Positions 1-7,688 of a stretch of 16,549 nucleotides of DNA are shown here, piece after piece (position 1 is the stretch's first letter; each line of letters begins with the position of its first letter). Source of the stretch: an uncultured Alphaproteobacteria bacterium. Its GTDB lineage: Bacteria; Pseudomonadota; Alphaproteobacteria; CAAHEQ01; UBA3637. The notes below the pieces were generated by a model. It worked only from the letters and a program-made list of their open reading frames with translations, was not told where the DNA came from and did not search any database. The DNA lies in assembly GCA_934203105.1 (NCBI GenBank), contig CAKPYQ010000023.1:1-16549 (forward strand). Direction: 5' to 3'. Both the position numbers and the translations under genes were made by a program.

Positions 1-987
1 ACGGCGTGCGCTGACAATCAAACAATGGTGTTTGGATTGGGTGCGGGCTCGAGTGGTAGCACGGATCCTGATCCGGGTCCAGGCCCCGAACCCACAGATC
101 CCTGCGAGGGTAAGACTTGTTCAGGACACGGAACTTGTTCCGACGGCGTTTGTACTTGCTCGGACGGATATACGGATCCGGATTGTGGAACAGCTCCGGA
201 ATGCAACAGCACAATTGCTTGCGCCAGCCCGAAAGTTTGCTCGACGGATTACCATTGCGAATGTCCAAGCATAGGAACGCCCGGCGTTTGCCAAACCACA
301 CAAACGCAAAACGGTTGCCCGGCGATTGTAAACGTTACCGGCAAATGCGGCTCAAATGGTATTTGCACGAATGGTGCTTGTTCCGAATGCTCGTCGCCGA
401 TGGTTGCCAATGCTGATGGCACGGCTTGTGAATGTCCGGCCAAAGGCGCCAATTGCAAAACGCAAAATGACTTGACTTGCGAATGCGACCTTTGCGAAGA
501 CGGATTCGAAAAGAACGCCGCCGGCGAATGCGTGGAAGCCAATCCGTGCGGTGAAGGTCAAGTCAGCGTGACAAATTACGATTCCGCCGGAAATGACATC
601 GGTACAGCGTGTTGTGAAACGAAGGAAGATTACACTAAAACTCAGCCTGAAGTTTCTTCGCTTATTAGAGAATACAAAAATTATACAATAAGTGGGGCGA
701 TTAGCGGTAAATGTTGCGCTGGGTTTGCCAAAGAAGATTCTTACTATGACGTTAATGGAAAAAAATATTACGCAACAGACGAAAACTACACTCATTCTTA
801 CAAAATTCGGGTAAATGGTGGCGTTGCTTATTGTGGTATAGCAACCAGACAAGATTCTGGTCCCGATAGTGTGGCTACATCAGATGGTGATTATGTTTCT
901 TCGTCTAAATATTGTTATACACATATTAAAGTTTGCACTTGTTCTTCCTCCGGAGATCCACAATACGGAGAGCAATGTGATCCATAG
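1..987 (+). CDS. Cys-rich EGF-like secreted/surface protein, 5'-truncated by window edge
   Basis: The frame is open from base 1 with no stop, so the true start, and probably a signal peptide, lies outside the window; the ATG at 25 is only the first internal Met. Numbering from that Met: a Gly/Pro/Asp-rich linker (about 5-25), then an EGF-like motif with Cys at 27, 32, 38, 43, 45 and 54. Further Cys-rich EGF/TIL-like stretches run to about 175, with Cys pairs at 196-197 and 230-231. A final module (about 240-320) ends in Cys 270, 297, 304, 306 and 318. Such Cys density implies disulfides, hence an exported protein; the role (adhesin or surface contact) is inference. The last module closely matches the ORF at 15635-15883. 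Base composition drops from about 50% GC (e.g. 421-480) to about 35% after roughly base 630, suggesting a mosaic gene. A strong terminator follows at 1007-1050. The precise family is not recognised. Confidence 0.75.
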   Translation, partial: TACADNQTMVFGLGAGSSGSTDPDPGPGPEPTDPCEGKTCSGHGTCSDGVCTCSDGYTDPDCGTAPECNSTIACASPKVCSTDYHCECPSIGTPGVCQTTQTQNGCPAIVNVTGKCGSNGICTNGACSECSSPMVANADGTACECPAKGANCKTQNDLTCECDLCEDGFEKNAAGECVEANPCGEGQVSVTNYDSAGNDIGTACCETKEDYTKTQPEVSSLIREYKNYTISGAISGKCCAGFAKEDSYYDVNGKKYYATDENYTHSYKIRVNGGVAYCGIATRQDSGPDSVATSDGDYVSSSKYCYTHIKVCTCSSSGDPQYGEQCDP

Positions 988-1006
988 TCTGATCGCAATC
1001 CATAAT

Positions 1007-1050
1007 AAAAAAAATCAGCCCTGCTTTTATTAAAGCGGGGCTTGTTTTAT
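1007..1050 (+). terminator. Rho-independent terminator of the EGF-like gene
   Basis: An 11-bp stem, AGCCCTGCTTT (1017-1027) against AAAGCGGGGCT (1032-1042) with one G-U pair and a TATT loop, is followed by TTGTTTT. It begins 29 bases after the stop codon. An A-run at 1007-1014 would give a U-run on the other strand as well, but no minus-strand gene ends here. Confidence 0.85.
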
Positions 1051-1108
1051 AAACGCTTTATTAACATTTATCAGTTATAGTGTTTCAATAATCAAAAAGG
1101 AGTTATAA

Positions 1109-1615
1109 ATGTTTAAAGATATTTTGAATAAAATTGAAGAAATGGGCGGTGTTTTTATGGGCGCTCCGCTGACCGACGAAGGTTTTGAAAAATTGGTTGA
1201 CGATTTGCGTGAATTGAACATTGATTTACCGGACGAATACGCTGAATTATTATTCACGGCTGACGGATTAAATTGGGGCGGATTGGAATTTTTCGGCTCT
1301 GTTATGCATGCAGACAAAAAACGCGGATTTAATGTAACGGATTTAGTTTCTCAAAACCGTTTGTTCCAAGCTTTAAACCCCGAACGCAAACAAGACGTTT
1401 TAGTCGGTCATACGGACGAGGAAAATTACATTTATAATTCAAAAAATCATAAATATGAAATCGTTGAAGAATTCGAAAACAATGTATTGAAAAGCTTTGA
1501 TTCATTTGAAAGCTTGTTCCAATATGTGATGGACGAACAAATCGAAGTGGTGCAAAACTTTGTTGCTTTTAACGAAGACGATATTAAAGACGAAAACTCG
1601 GACGAAGATTTTTAA
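1109..1615 (+). CDS. SUKH/SMI1-KNR4-like protein (YrhA-type, tentative)
   Basis: 168 aa, acidic, no signal peptide or membrane segment. The stretch at about 38-64 (LPDEYAELLFTADG followed by NWGGLEFFGS) has the SUKH superfamily pattern: a Pro-Glu/Asp-x-hydrophobic helix followed by a Gly/Trp-rich turn and a strand. The rest fits a small alpha/beta fold with a Glu/Asp-rich tail (last 15 residues). SUKH proteins are often immunity proteins against polymorphic toxins, but many are orphans of unknown role; no toxin gene is visible beside this one. The start ATG has a good AAGGAG ribosome site 8 bases upstream. The stop codon touches the queA start (TAAATG), so the two are almost certainly cotranscribed and possibly translationally coupled. 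No clear promoter is seen in 1051-1108. The family call rests on one motif. Confidence 0.65.
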   Translation: MFKDILNKIEEMGGVFMGAPLTDEGFEKLVDDLRELNIDLPDEYAELLFTADGLNWGGLEFFGSVMHADKKRGFNVTDLVSQNRLFQALNPERKQDVLVGHTDEENYIYNSKNHKYEIVEEFENNVLKSFDSFESLFQYVMDEQIEVVQNFVAFNEDDIKDENSDEDF

Positions 1616-2656
1616 ATGAAAGTAGATATTTTTAATTTTGATTTGCCGGCGGACAGAATAGCTAATGAACCGGCGAACCCGCGCGACAGTGCAAAGCTGT
1701 TACACATCATGCAAACGGGATTAGAAGATAAGACAATCCGCGACTTGCCAACGTTGTTAAAAGCCGGCGATGTGTTGGTTTTCAATGATACAAAAGTCAT
1801 TCCGGCGCGCATTTATGGAAAACGTGGCGATGCCAATATCGAAGCGACTTTACTAAAACAGTTGGACTTGTCCACTTGGAAATGCTTAATTAAAAACGCG
1901 CGCCGTTTAAAAATCGGTGATACAATCGTTTTTTCCGACGACTTTACGGCCAAAGTTTTAGATAAAGACGCAGACGGTCCCGTTACTTTGCAATTCAATG
2001 TTGCCGGCGCAGATTTATTCGCTGCGCTGCATCTGCACGGCATAATGCCCTTGCCGCCCTATATCAAGCGCGGTAAAAATGGCGAAGAAACAGACAAAGC
2101 CAATTATCAAACAGTTTACGCTAAACATGAAGGAGCGGTGGCGGCTCCGACTGCCGGATTGCATTTTACAAAACAGTTAATGCAACAAATAAAAGACATG
2201 GGCGTTCAAGAAGAATTTTTAACTTTGCATGTCGGAGGCGGAACTTTTTTGCCGGTCAAAGTTGAAGACACGGACAATCATAAAATGCATGCTGAATACG
2301 GAATCATCACTCCCGCCGTCGCGAAACGTTTAAACCAAGCCAAACAAGAAGGCAGACGTATCATTCCCGTCGGCACAACGGCTTTGCGTTTAATTGAAAG
2401 CGCCAGCGATGAAAATGGCGTCATTCACCCGTTTGCCGAAGAAACATCGATTTTTATCACACCGGGATATCGTTTTCGCTTTGCCGATGCACTGTTTACA
2501 AACTTTCACTTACCGCAAAGCACTTTGTTTATGTTGGTATGCGCTTTTGCCGGCATCGATGTCATGAAAGCGGCCTACCAACACGCCATCGATACACATT
2601 ATCGCTTTTTTTCGTACGGCGACGCATGCTTTATTGAAAAAAAGAGCAACATTTAA
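1616..2656 (+). CDS. queA: S-adenosylmethionine:tRNA ribosyltransferase-isomerase
   Basis: 346 aa, about the usual length for QueA. The enzyme transfers and isomerises the ribosyl moiety of AdoMet onto preQ1 at the wobble base of GUN tRNAs, giving epoxyqueuosine. Family hallmarks are the N-terminus (FNFDLPADRIANEPANPRD), LHLHGIMPLPPYIKR, APTAGLHFT, the HVGGGTFLPV block followed by a His-x-Met-His-x-Glu-Tyr stretch, and a C-terminal TNFHLPQSTLFML. The start is fixed by the immediately adjacent stop of the upstream gene and the N-terminal family match; the ribosome site would lie inside the end of the upstream ORF, which is weak, supporting translational coupling. Other queuosine genes (tgt, queG) are not in the window. 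Confidence 0.97.
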   Translation: MKVDIFNFDLPADRIANEPANPRDSAKLLHIMQTGLEDKTIRDLPTLLKAGDVLVFNDTKVIPARIYGKRGDANIEATLLKQLDLSTWKCLIKNARRLKIGDTIVFSDDFTAKVLDKDADGPVTLQFNVAGADLFAALHLHGIMPLPPYIKRGKNGEETDKANYQTVYAKHEGAVAAPTAGLHFTKQLMQQIKDMGVQEEFLTLHVGGGTFLPVKVEDTDNHKMHAEYGIITPAVAKRLNQAKQEGRRIIPVGTTALRLIESASDENGVIHPFAEETSIFITPGYRFRFADALFTNFHLPQSTLFMLVCAFAGIDVMKAAYQHAIDTHYRFFSYGDACFIEKKSNI

Positions 2657-2657
2657 C

Positions 2658-2686
2658 TTGTAAAACGCCCTGCCGTGCCCTATTTT
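2658..2686 (+). promoter_or_regulatory. Possible sigma70 promoter for the ion-channel gene
   Basis: TTGTAA (2658-2663) and TATTTT (2681-2686) are separated by exactly 17 bases, just after the queA stop. A start of transcription near 2693 would leave a very short leader carrying AAAGGAGG. Both hexamers are imperfect, so read-through from queA is equally possible. Confidence 0.35.
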
Positions 2687-2707
2687 GCTTTTAAAGGAGG
2701 AATAAGC

Positions 2708-3349
2708 ATGGCGACAGAGCCGAAAGGCTTTAAAAAAGAAGAAATCCAAGCGGTTATTTCGGCGATTGATATCGACAAGCCCGAAAAAAAGCTGGCGCAC
2801 TTTTTTATCTTTTTAATTTTAATGCCGTTGTCGGGTGTTTGCAGCTTGGGCATTTTAACTTATTTTTTGGAAGGAACGCCCTTTCAATTCATATCGGCTT
2901 TTTTGTTTATATTCAGCTTTTGCGGTTGGGTGACGCTGTGGGTATTGCGCCACTTGCAAAAGCTGCGTAAAGATTATGAAAAGCAAATGGCCCTCCTCAA
3001 TCAAATGAAAACAACCAACAAAAAAGAAGAATTGAACAAAAGAGCCTTATTCGTACAAACAAAATCTTCGGTTATCTATGTTTTGATTGTAGGATATTTG
3101 GCCATATCATTTGGCTTTGCATTGGTTTACGATGCCATGCATTTAACAACGGCTTTCGGGTTTTGGAATAATGTTTATTTCAGTATTTCAACAGTCACAA
3201 CAATCGGCTATGGCGACATCGTCCCCATTCAAAGCGGGCGTTTTTTTGCTTCATTTCAAATGATTTACGGTATTTTATACCAAGTTTTAGCCGTCAGCAT
3301 CGGCACAACATACTTGATTCACATCACACAAAAGCATAATAATACTTAA
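2708..3349 (+). CDS. Two-pore-segment K+ channel family protein (Ion_trans_2-like)
   Basis: 213 aa inner-membrane protein. From the ATG: a soluble N-terminus (1-30), hydrophobic segments at about 31-54 and 59-81, a charged, probably helical segment (82-118), a third membrane segment (121-143), a pore helix, a K+ selectivity filter TVTTIGYGD (162-170), and a last membrane segment (about 180-204) with a short tail. The filter is the classic TxGYGD signature, so K+ conduction as a tetramer is likely. There is no RCK/TrkA domain and no cyclic-nucleotide domain, and no Arg-rich S4 voltage sensor is visible. I chose ATG 2708 because AAAGGAGG sits 7 bases upstream; the GTG at 2675 would place that site inside the gene. 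Its stop overlaps the stop of the convergent U32 gene by 4 bases. Confidence 0.88.
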   Translation: MATEPKGFKKEEIQAVISAIDIDKPEKKLAHFFIFLILMPLSGVCSLGILTYFLEGTPFQFISAFLFIFSFCGWVTLWVLRHLQKLRKDYEKQMALLNQMKTTNKKEELNKRALFVQTKSSVIYVLIVGYLAISFGFALVYDAMHLTTAFGFWNNVYFSISTVTTIGYGDIVPIQSGRFFASFQMIYGILYQVLAVSIGTTYLIHITQKHNNT

Positions 3350-5598
3350 ATACGGCGTTGCCAGTTGCCCATATTGGTTTGAATCAAAGCTTTTCCATCC
3401 CGTGCAGCGGCCAAAATCGCCGATATATCCTGCGCCGAATAAGTCTTATACATAAAATCAAGGCGAATAAAGTCCGGATTTAAAGGCTTCGCTACCGTCC
3501 CTAAATACAGAGCTTTGTCATTAAAGACCATTGTTTGACAAGGTTGAGATAAAGCCTGATACCGATCGGCGCCTTTCTTTAAATGAAACCATTCGACGCC
3601 GCCTTTGCAATGCTTGCAATCGTGCGGACGAATACAGTTGGCACTGGTGAAAAGCGGAACATCGCTGTGGGCAACGAAAACAACCGGCAAAGATGCTTCT
3701 TTTACCAAACAAGACAAATTGTCCGCTGTATCTTCAAATGATAACGTGACGCGCGATGCTCCCATATCCCGCGCCATTTGTATGGCTTGCGTGTTCAAAG
3801 TATAAAGCGAATTATCAAAACTGATATCAACGCCTTTTTCGGGCAGCAAAGTCAAAGCCCAAACATTGCCGATTTCCCACTTTTTATAGCCCGCGTCCAA
3901 AGCGTGCGTGACAACAGCGCGAAAAATATCCGGATTGCGGCATACCGTCGGCAAAGCCAAACGCACTTTGTTTTTGGGCAATTTTTGCACGTATGCTAAA
4001 TCCGTCTCAGGCGACAAAGCAATAATCACTTCTTTAATATCATCATCAAGCGGGGGCAGATTTTCCGGCTGATCCGTTTTAATAATCCAACCTTTAAAGC
4101 CGTGTTCGATCATTTTGGTTTGGGGTAAAGTCCGAATTTCGGATTTAATTTCGATTTGCTCATAAAGCCTGCGGCGCAAATCGTTTAAAACAGAAACCGG
4201 AACAAACAATTTATCCGGATTTTCAAACGTTAAATGATTTAAGCAAAGCGAGGTATCACCGACTTTTTCAAATGCTTGCGTCACGGCAAAATTAACTTTA
4301 TCAATGTTTTTCGCCGGCGAAAATTTGTCATTGATACCGGCGGATTTATCCCCACAGTCGGCAGTAATAAAGTCAGCCCCGACACGCACCGTTACATCAA
4401 TTGGCATTCGATAAGCATAAGCGCCGTCCTTTGGTTTTTCGTAATGATACGCCCCCTTGACGCGTGTTGAAGAAGCTAAATAAATACAAGCCCCGCTTTG
4501 AATAAACGGTGATTTAGGCGGTAAAATAATTTCGACCACATCACCGGCTTTGGCTTCAAAGACATGACGACCATTAACGCGCATTTTTTCAAGTGAAAAG
4601 CCAAACGGTTTTTCATCACCCGCAACATCGATTTGAATGCCGTCGTAACGAGCAATATCTGCGTCCGTTTTAAACGTCAATTCACCCCGAACGACATTTT
4701 TAACCGTTCCGATTTTAAGACCTCTGTGCCCCACAAAATCCGGATCAATCACGGATTTATTTTTGCCGTTAAAGTGAAACTTAGTCCATGGGCGTGCAAA
4801 GATTTGTTGAATATCTTTATCCAATCCTTGGACCGGTTTTTTATCCAACAAACGCCGGTAATAGTTCGTCACCGCCGCTACATACAGCGCTGATTTTTTA
4901 CGCCCTTCGATTTTTAAAGACGTCACCGGCATTTTCAAAACATCTTCTTCTAACGCCATATCTTTCATTGAAAACAAATGCTTTTTGCCCAAATCGCCGT
5001 CAAATAAAGCACGACAAGGATAAAGACATTTTCCGCGATTGGCACTCATAGCGCTTTCCATTGATGAAAACAAACACAGCCCGCTGTATGCATAGCACAA
5101 CGCGCCATGAATAAAAGCTTCCGTTTCCAAGTTCGGCAACGCAGCCACTTTTTTAATTTCCGGCAAAGTCATTTCCCGCGCCAACACCACGCGCGTAAAA
5201 CCCAATTTTTGAAGAGCCAAAGCACCTTGCCAATTATGCACGGCCATTTGCGTGCTGGCGTGCATTTCAAGTTCTGGATATTTTTCACGAATAACACGCG
5301 CAACACCTAAATCCTGCAAAATCACAGCATCGACTTTTGCTTTAACGCAAGCATCTAAACTTTTTGTCAAATCGCTTAATTCGCTTTGTTGCAACAACGT
5401 GTTAATCGTCACATAGATTTTTGCGCCCTTTGCGTGCGCATATCCCGTGATTTCACACAACTCATCAAAAGAAAAATTCGTTGCCGTTGCTCGCGCCGAA
5501 AATTGACGCAGCCCCAAATAAAGCGCGTCCGCACCATAAAAAAGCGCAGCATACGCCGCTTGCATATCGCCCGCAGGAGCCAATAATTCCGTTTTCAT
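3346..5598 (-). CDS. U32 family 'peptidase' (RlhA/TrhP-like), DUF3656-type
   Basis: 750 aa cytosolic protein. The N-terminus (LLAPAGDMQAAYAALFYGAD) is typical of U32 proteins. A conserved block has Cys 168, 175, 191 and 195 (CYAYSGLC, then NRGKCLYPC), followed by SLKIEGRKKSALYV; U32 members use cysteines of this kind for an iron-sulfur cluster. The middle part (about 255-480) resembles the DUF3656/collagenase-type region of E. coli RlhA, and the C-terminal third is extra. Characterised relatives are RNA hydroxylation factors (RlhA for 23S rRNA C2501, TrhP for tRNA U34) or ubiquinone factors (UbiU/V), rather than proven proteases; RlhA-like is the best guess. A second Cys set (655, 661, 664, 687) may bind another metal. 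The start has AAAAGGAT upstream and its own promoter at 5630-5658. Confidence 0.88.
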   Translation of the reverse strand: MKTELLAPAGDMQAAYAALFYGADALYLGLRQFSARATATNFSFDELCEITGYAHAKGAKIYVTINTLLQQSELSDLTKSLDACVKAKVDAVILQDLGVARVIREKYPELEMHASTQMAVHNWQGALALQKLGFTRVVLAREMTLPEIKKVAALPNLETEAFIHGALCYAYSGLCLFSSMESAMSANRGKCLYPCRALFDGDLGKKHLFSMKDMALEEDVLKMPVTSLKIEGRKKSALYVAAVTNYYRRLLDKKPVQGLDKDIQQIFARPWTKFHFNGKNKSVIDPDFVGHRGLKIGTVKNVVRGELTFKTDADIARYDGIQIDVAGDEKPFGFSLEKMRVNGRHVFEAKAGDVVEIILPPKSPFIQSGACIYLASSTRVKGAYHYEKPKDGAYAYRMPIDVTVRVGADFITADCGDKSAGINDKFSPAKNIDKVNFAVTQAFEKVGDTSLCLNHLTFENPDKLFVPVSVLNDLRRRLYEQIEIKSEIRTLPQTKMIEHGFKGWIIKTDQPENLPPLDDDIKEVIIALSPETDLAYVQKLPKNKVRLALPTVCRNPDIFRAVVTHALDAGYKKWEIGNVWALTLLPEKGVDISFDNSLYTLNTQAIQMARDMGASRVTLSFEDTADNLSCLVKEASLPVVFVAHSDVPLFTSANCIRPHDCKHCKGGVEWFHLKKGADRYQALSQPCQTMVFNDKALYLGTVAKPLNPDFIRLDFMYKTYSAQDISAILAAARDGKALIQTNMGNWQRRI

Positions 5599-5629
5599 CT
5601 TATATTATCCTTTTCGTTTTATGGCATCA

Positions 5630-5658
5630 AGTATATCACAAACAAAAAGCGTTTTCAA
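5630..5658 (-). promoter_or_regulatory. Sigma70 extended -10 promoter for the U32 gene
   Basis: On the minus strand TTGAAA (5658-5653) and TATACT (5635-5630) are separated by 17 bases, with a TGA triplet directly before the -10 (extended -10). It lies between the glgX stop and the U32 start. The -35 lies in the loop of the glgX terminator hairpin. Confidence 0.65.
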
Positions 5659-5665
5659 GCGCTTT
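5641..5665 (-). terminator. Short terminator-like hairpin at the end of glgX
   Basis: On the minus strand AAAGCG (5665-5660) pairs with CGCTTT (5651-5646) across an 8-base loop, and is followed by TTGTTTG. The stem starts within the glgX stop codon. The stem is only 6 bp, so termination may be partial. Confidence 0.5.
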
Positions 5666-7688
5666 ATTCTTGCTTTAATACGACCATAGTCCATGCGCCG
5701 ACTTCGATATCACCGGCCTTAAACAAACTGCTTTGAGCCGTGTCCAACAAGCATTGATAAGGCATATCCTTTTTTAATTGGTACAAAACGCGATCATCTG
5801 ATGCGTTCATAATCACAAAGTAAGTATGCCCAAAAGTTTGGCACACAAAGCCAAAATCGCGCATTCCTTCCGACAAATGATGAATGTCCAGCGGGATACC
5901 GTTTCTGTCTTGTAAACACACCCACGAATCATCGCCAAACAACGGTTCTTCTTTGCGCATTTGAAGCACGTCTTTTACAAAAGAAAGCATTTGCTGACCG
6001 CGTAAGTTTTGTTTCCAGCTTAACCAACCCAAAGGATTATCTTGTGCATACGCATTGTTATTTCCAAATTGCGTGTTTAAAAATTCGTCCCCCGCAAGCA
6101 ACATCGGCGTACCGTTCGACAGCAATAAAGTCGCCATCATCGCTTTTAAGCGCAACAATCTGAAATCCAAAATCTGTTTTTGATTGGTTTGACCTTCGAC
6201 GCCACTGTTCCAACTCCAATTTGCCGAATTACCGTCGCGGTTTTCTTCACCGTTTTGTTCGTTATGCTTTTCGTTATAGCTGACCAAATCCGCCGCCGTA
6301 AACCCGTCATGAGCCGTCAAATAATTGATCCGCCGCCATGCGTGATTATGTTCGGGCTTTTTGTCATATTGCACACCGGCAAATTCGGTAAACAAAGCAC
6401 CAACTTGTCCCAAATCACCTTTCCAAAATCGCCGGCAAGCGTCACGAAACTTATCATTCCATTCGGCAAAAAAGTTCGGAAAATGACCGTATTGATAGCC
6501 ACCCCAACCGATATCCCACGGCTCCGCAATCAACTTTTTACGGCTTAAAATGTTGTCTTGGGAAATGGCTTTGAAAAACGGAGCGTCCTTTGAATAACCG
6601 CCGTCCCCCGTACGTCCCAAAGTCGTTGCTAAATCAAACCGAAACCCGTCAATTTCAAACAGTTCCACCCAATAACGCATTGCATTTAAAACCAACGATA
6701 ATATTGCCGGCTGATCAAAATTCAACATATTTCCGCAACCGGTGTCATTCATATAATATCGCGGATTTTCCGCGCTTAACCGATAATAAGTCGTGTTGTC
6801 AATCCCGCGCAAACAAAGCGACGGCCCCATTTGATTGCCCTCACCCGTATGGTTGAAAACCACGTCCAAAATAACCTCAATCCCCGCTTCGTGCAACACA
6901 CGCACCATGGTTTGAATTTGGCTCAAATCTCGGCCATGTAAATATTCCGGTTGCGGCGCCATAAAACAAACAGGATCATACCCCCAATAATTTTTAAGCC
7001 CTTTTTCCTTTAAAAACAAAGGATTGGCAAACGCAGCTGTCGGCAATAATTCAACGCTGGTAATCCCAAGCGCGCGCAAATATTGCACCATTTTTTTTGC
7101 CGTCAGCCCCAAAAATTTACCTTGCATTTCATGCGACACAAAGGAATTAAGCTTTGTAAATCCGCGCAAGTGCGTCTCATAAATCACCGTTTCGTCCCAA
7201 GGAATATTTGGCGCATTTTGCGACAACCCTTTCCTTAATTTTTCCGTATCAACCACAATGCATTTGGGCATAAAAGGCGCGCTGTCCGCATACGAAAAAG
7301 ATAAATCTTCGTTTTCAGAACCGATTTGATATGCAAATTGACTTTTATGCACTTCTATATTATGCGTCAACAGCTTTGCCGCCGGATCTAACAACAGCTT
7401 GTTTTTGTTGAAACGCAAGCCGTTTTCCGGTTGCCAAGCTCCGTCCACACGGTAAGCGTATCGTTGTCCGGCTTTGGCGCCCGCAATGTAAATATGCCAA
7501 ACGTCGTCCGTTTTTTCTTTTAATTGAAAACGCTGTGTTTCATGGCCAAAACCGTTATAAAAGTGTAAGCTGATCGACGTCGCATTTTTGGAATAAATCG
7601 AAAAGTTTACACCGTTTAAATCAACCGTCGCCCCCAATGGATAAGGGCGTCCGCCTTCTGTTTTAAAACGTTTGTAAAACTTAAACAT
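5664..7688 (-). CDS. glgX: Glycogen debranching enzyme (isoamylase-type GH13)
   Basis: 674 aa, typical of GlgX. It hydrolyses alpha-1,6 branch points of phosphorylase-limit glycogen in the cytoplasm. An N-terminal CBM48/isoamylase domain (about 13-110; RPYPLGATVDLNGVNFSIYS) precedes the GH13 barrel. The four GH13 regions are present: DVVFNH (275-280), GFRFDLA with nucleophile Asp352, IAEPWD with acid/base Glu389, and TAHDGF with Asp461. The start is set by the family N-terminus and by the glgB stop, which is immediately adjacent (TAAATG); translation is probably coupled to glgB, the upstream partner. The two form an operon with opposite activities on the same branch. No glgA, glgC or glgP is in the window. 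Nothing looks degraded. Confidence 0.95.
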   Translation of the reverse strand: MFKFYKRFKTEGGRPYPLGATVDLNGVNFSIYSKNATSISLHFYNGFGHETQRFQLKEKTDDVWHIYIAGAKAGQRYAYRVDGAWQPENGLRFNKNKLLLDPAAKLLTHNIEVHKSQFAYQIGSENEDLSFSYADSAPFMPKCIVVDTEKLRKGLSQNAPNIPWDETVIYETHLRGFTKLNSFVSHEMQGKFLGLTAKKMVQYLRALGITSVELLPTAAFANPLFLKEKGLKNYWGYDPVCFMAPQPEYLHGRDLSQIQTMVRVLHEAGIEVILDVVFNHTGEGNQMGPSLCLRGIDNTTYYRLSAENPRYYMNDTGCGNMLNFDQPAILSLVLNAMRYWVELFEIDGFRFDLATTLGRTGDGGYSKDAPFFKAISQDNILSRKKLIAEPWDIGWGGYQYGHFPNFFAEWNDKFRDACRRFWKGDLGQVGALFTEFAGVQYDKKPEHNHAWRRINYLTAHDGFTAADLVSYNEKHNEQNGEENRDGNSANWSWNSGVEGQTNQKQILDFRLLRLKAMMATLLLSNGTPMLLAGDEFLNTQFGNNNAYAQDNPLGWLSWKQNLRGQQMLSFVKDVLQMRKEEPLFGDDSWVCLQDRNGIPLDIHHLSEGMRDFGFVCQTFGHTYFVIMNASDDRVLYQLKKDMPYQCLLDTAQSSLFKAGDIEVGAWTMVVLKQE

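Noticed and set aside
352..852. 166-codon minus-strand ORF opposite the EGF-like gene
   Set aside because: Antisense shadow of a clearly coding Cys-rich frame; no start signals and no recognisable motif.
2675..2707. GTG start that would extend the K+ channel by 11 codons
   Set aside because: It would place the excellent AAAGGAGG site inside the gene; ATG 2708 is better.
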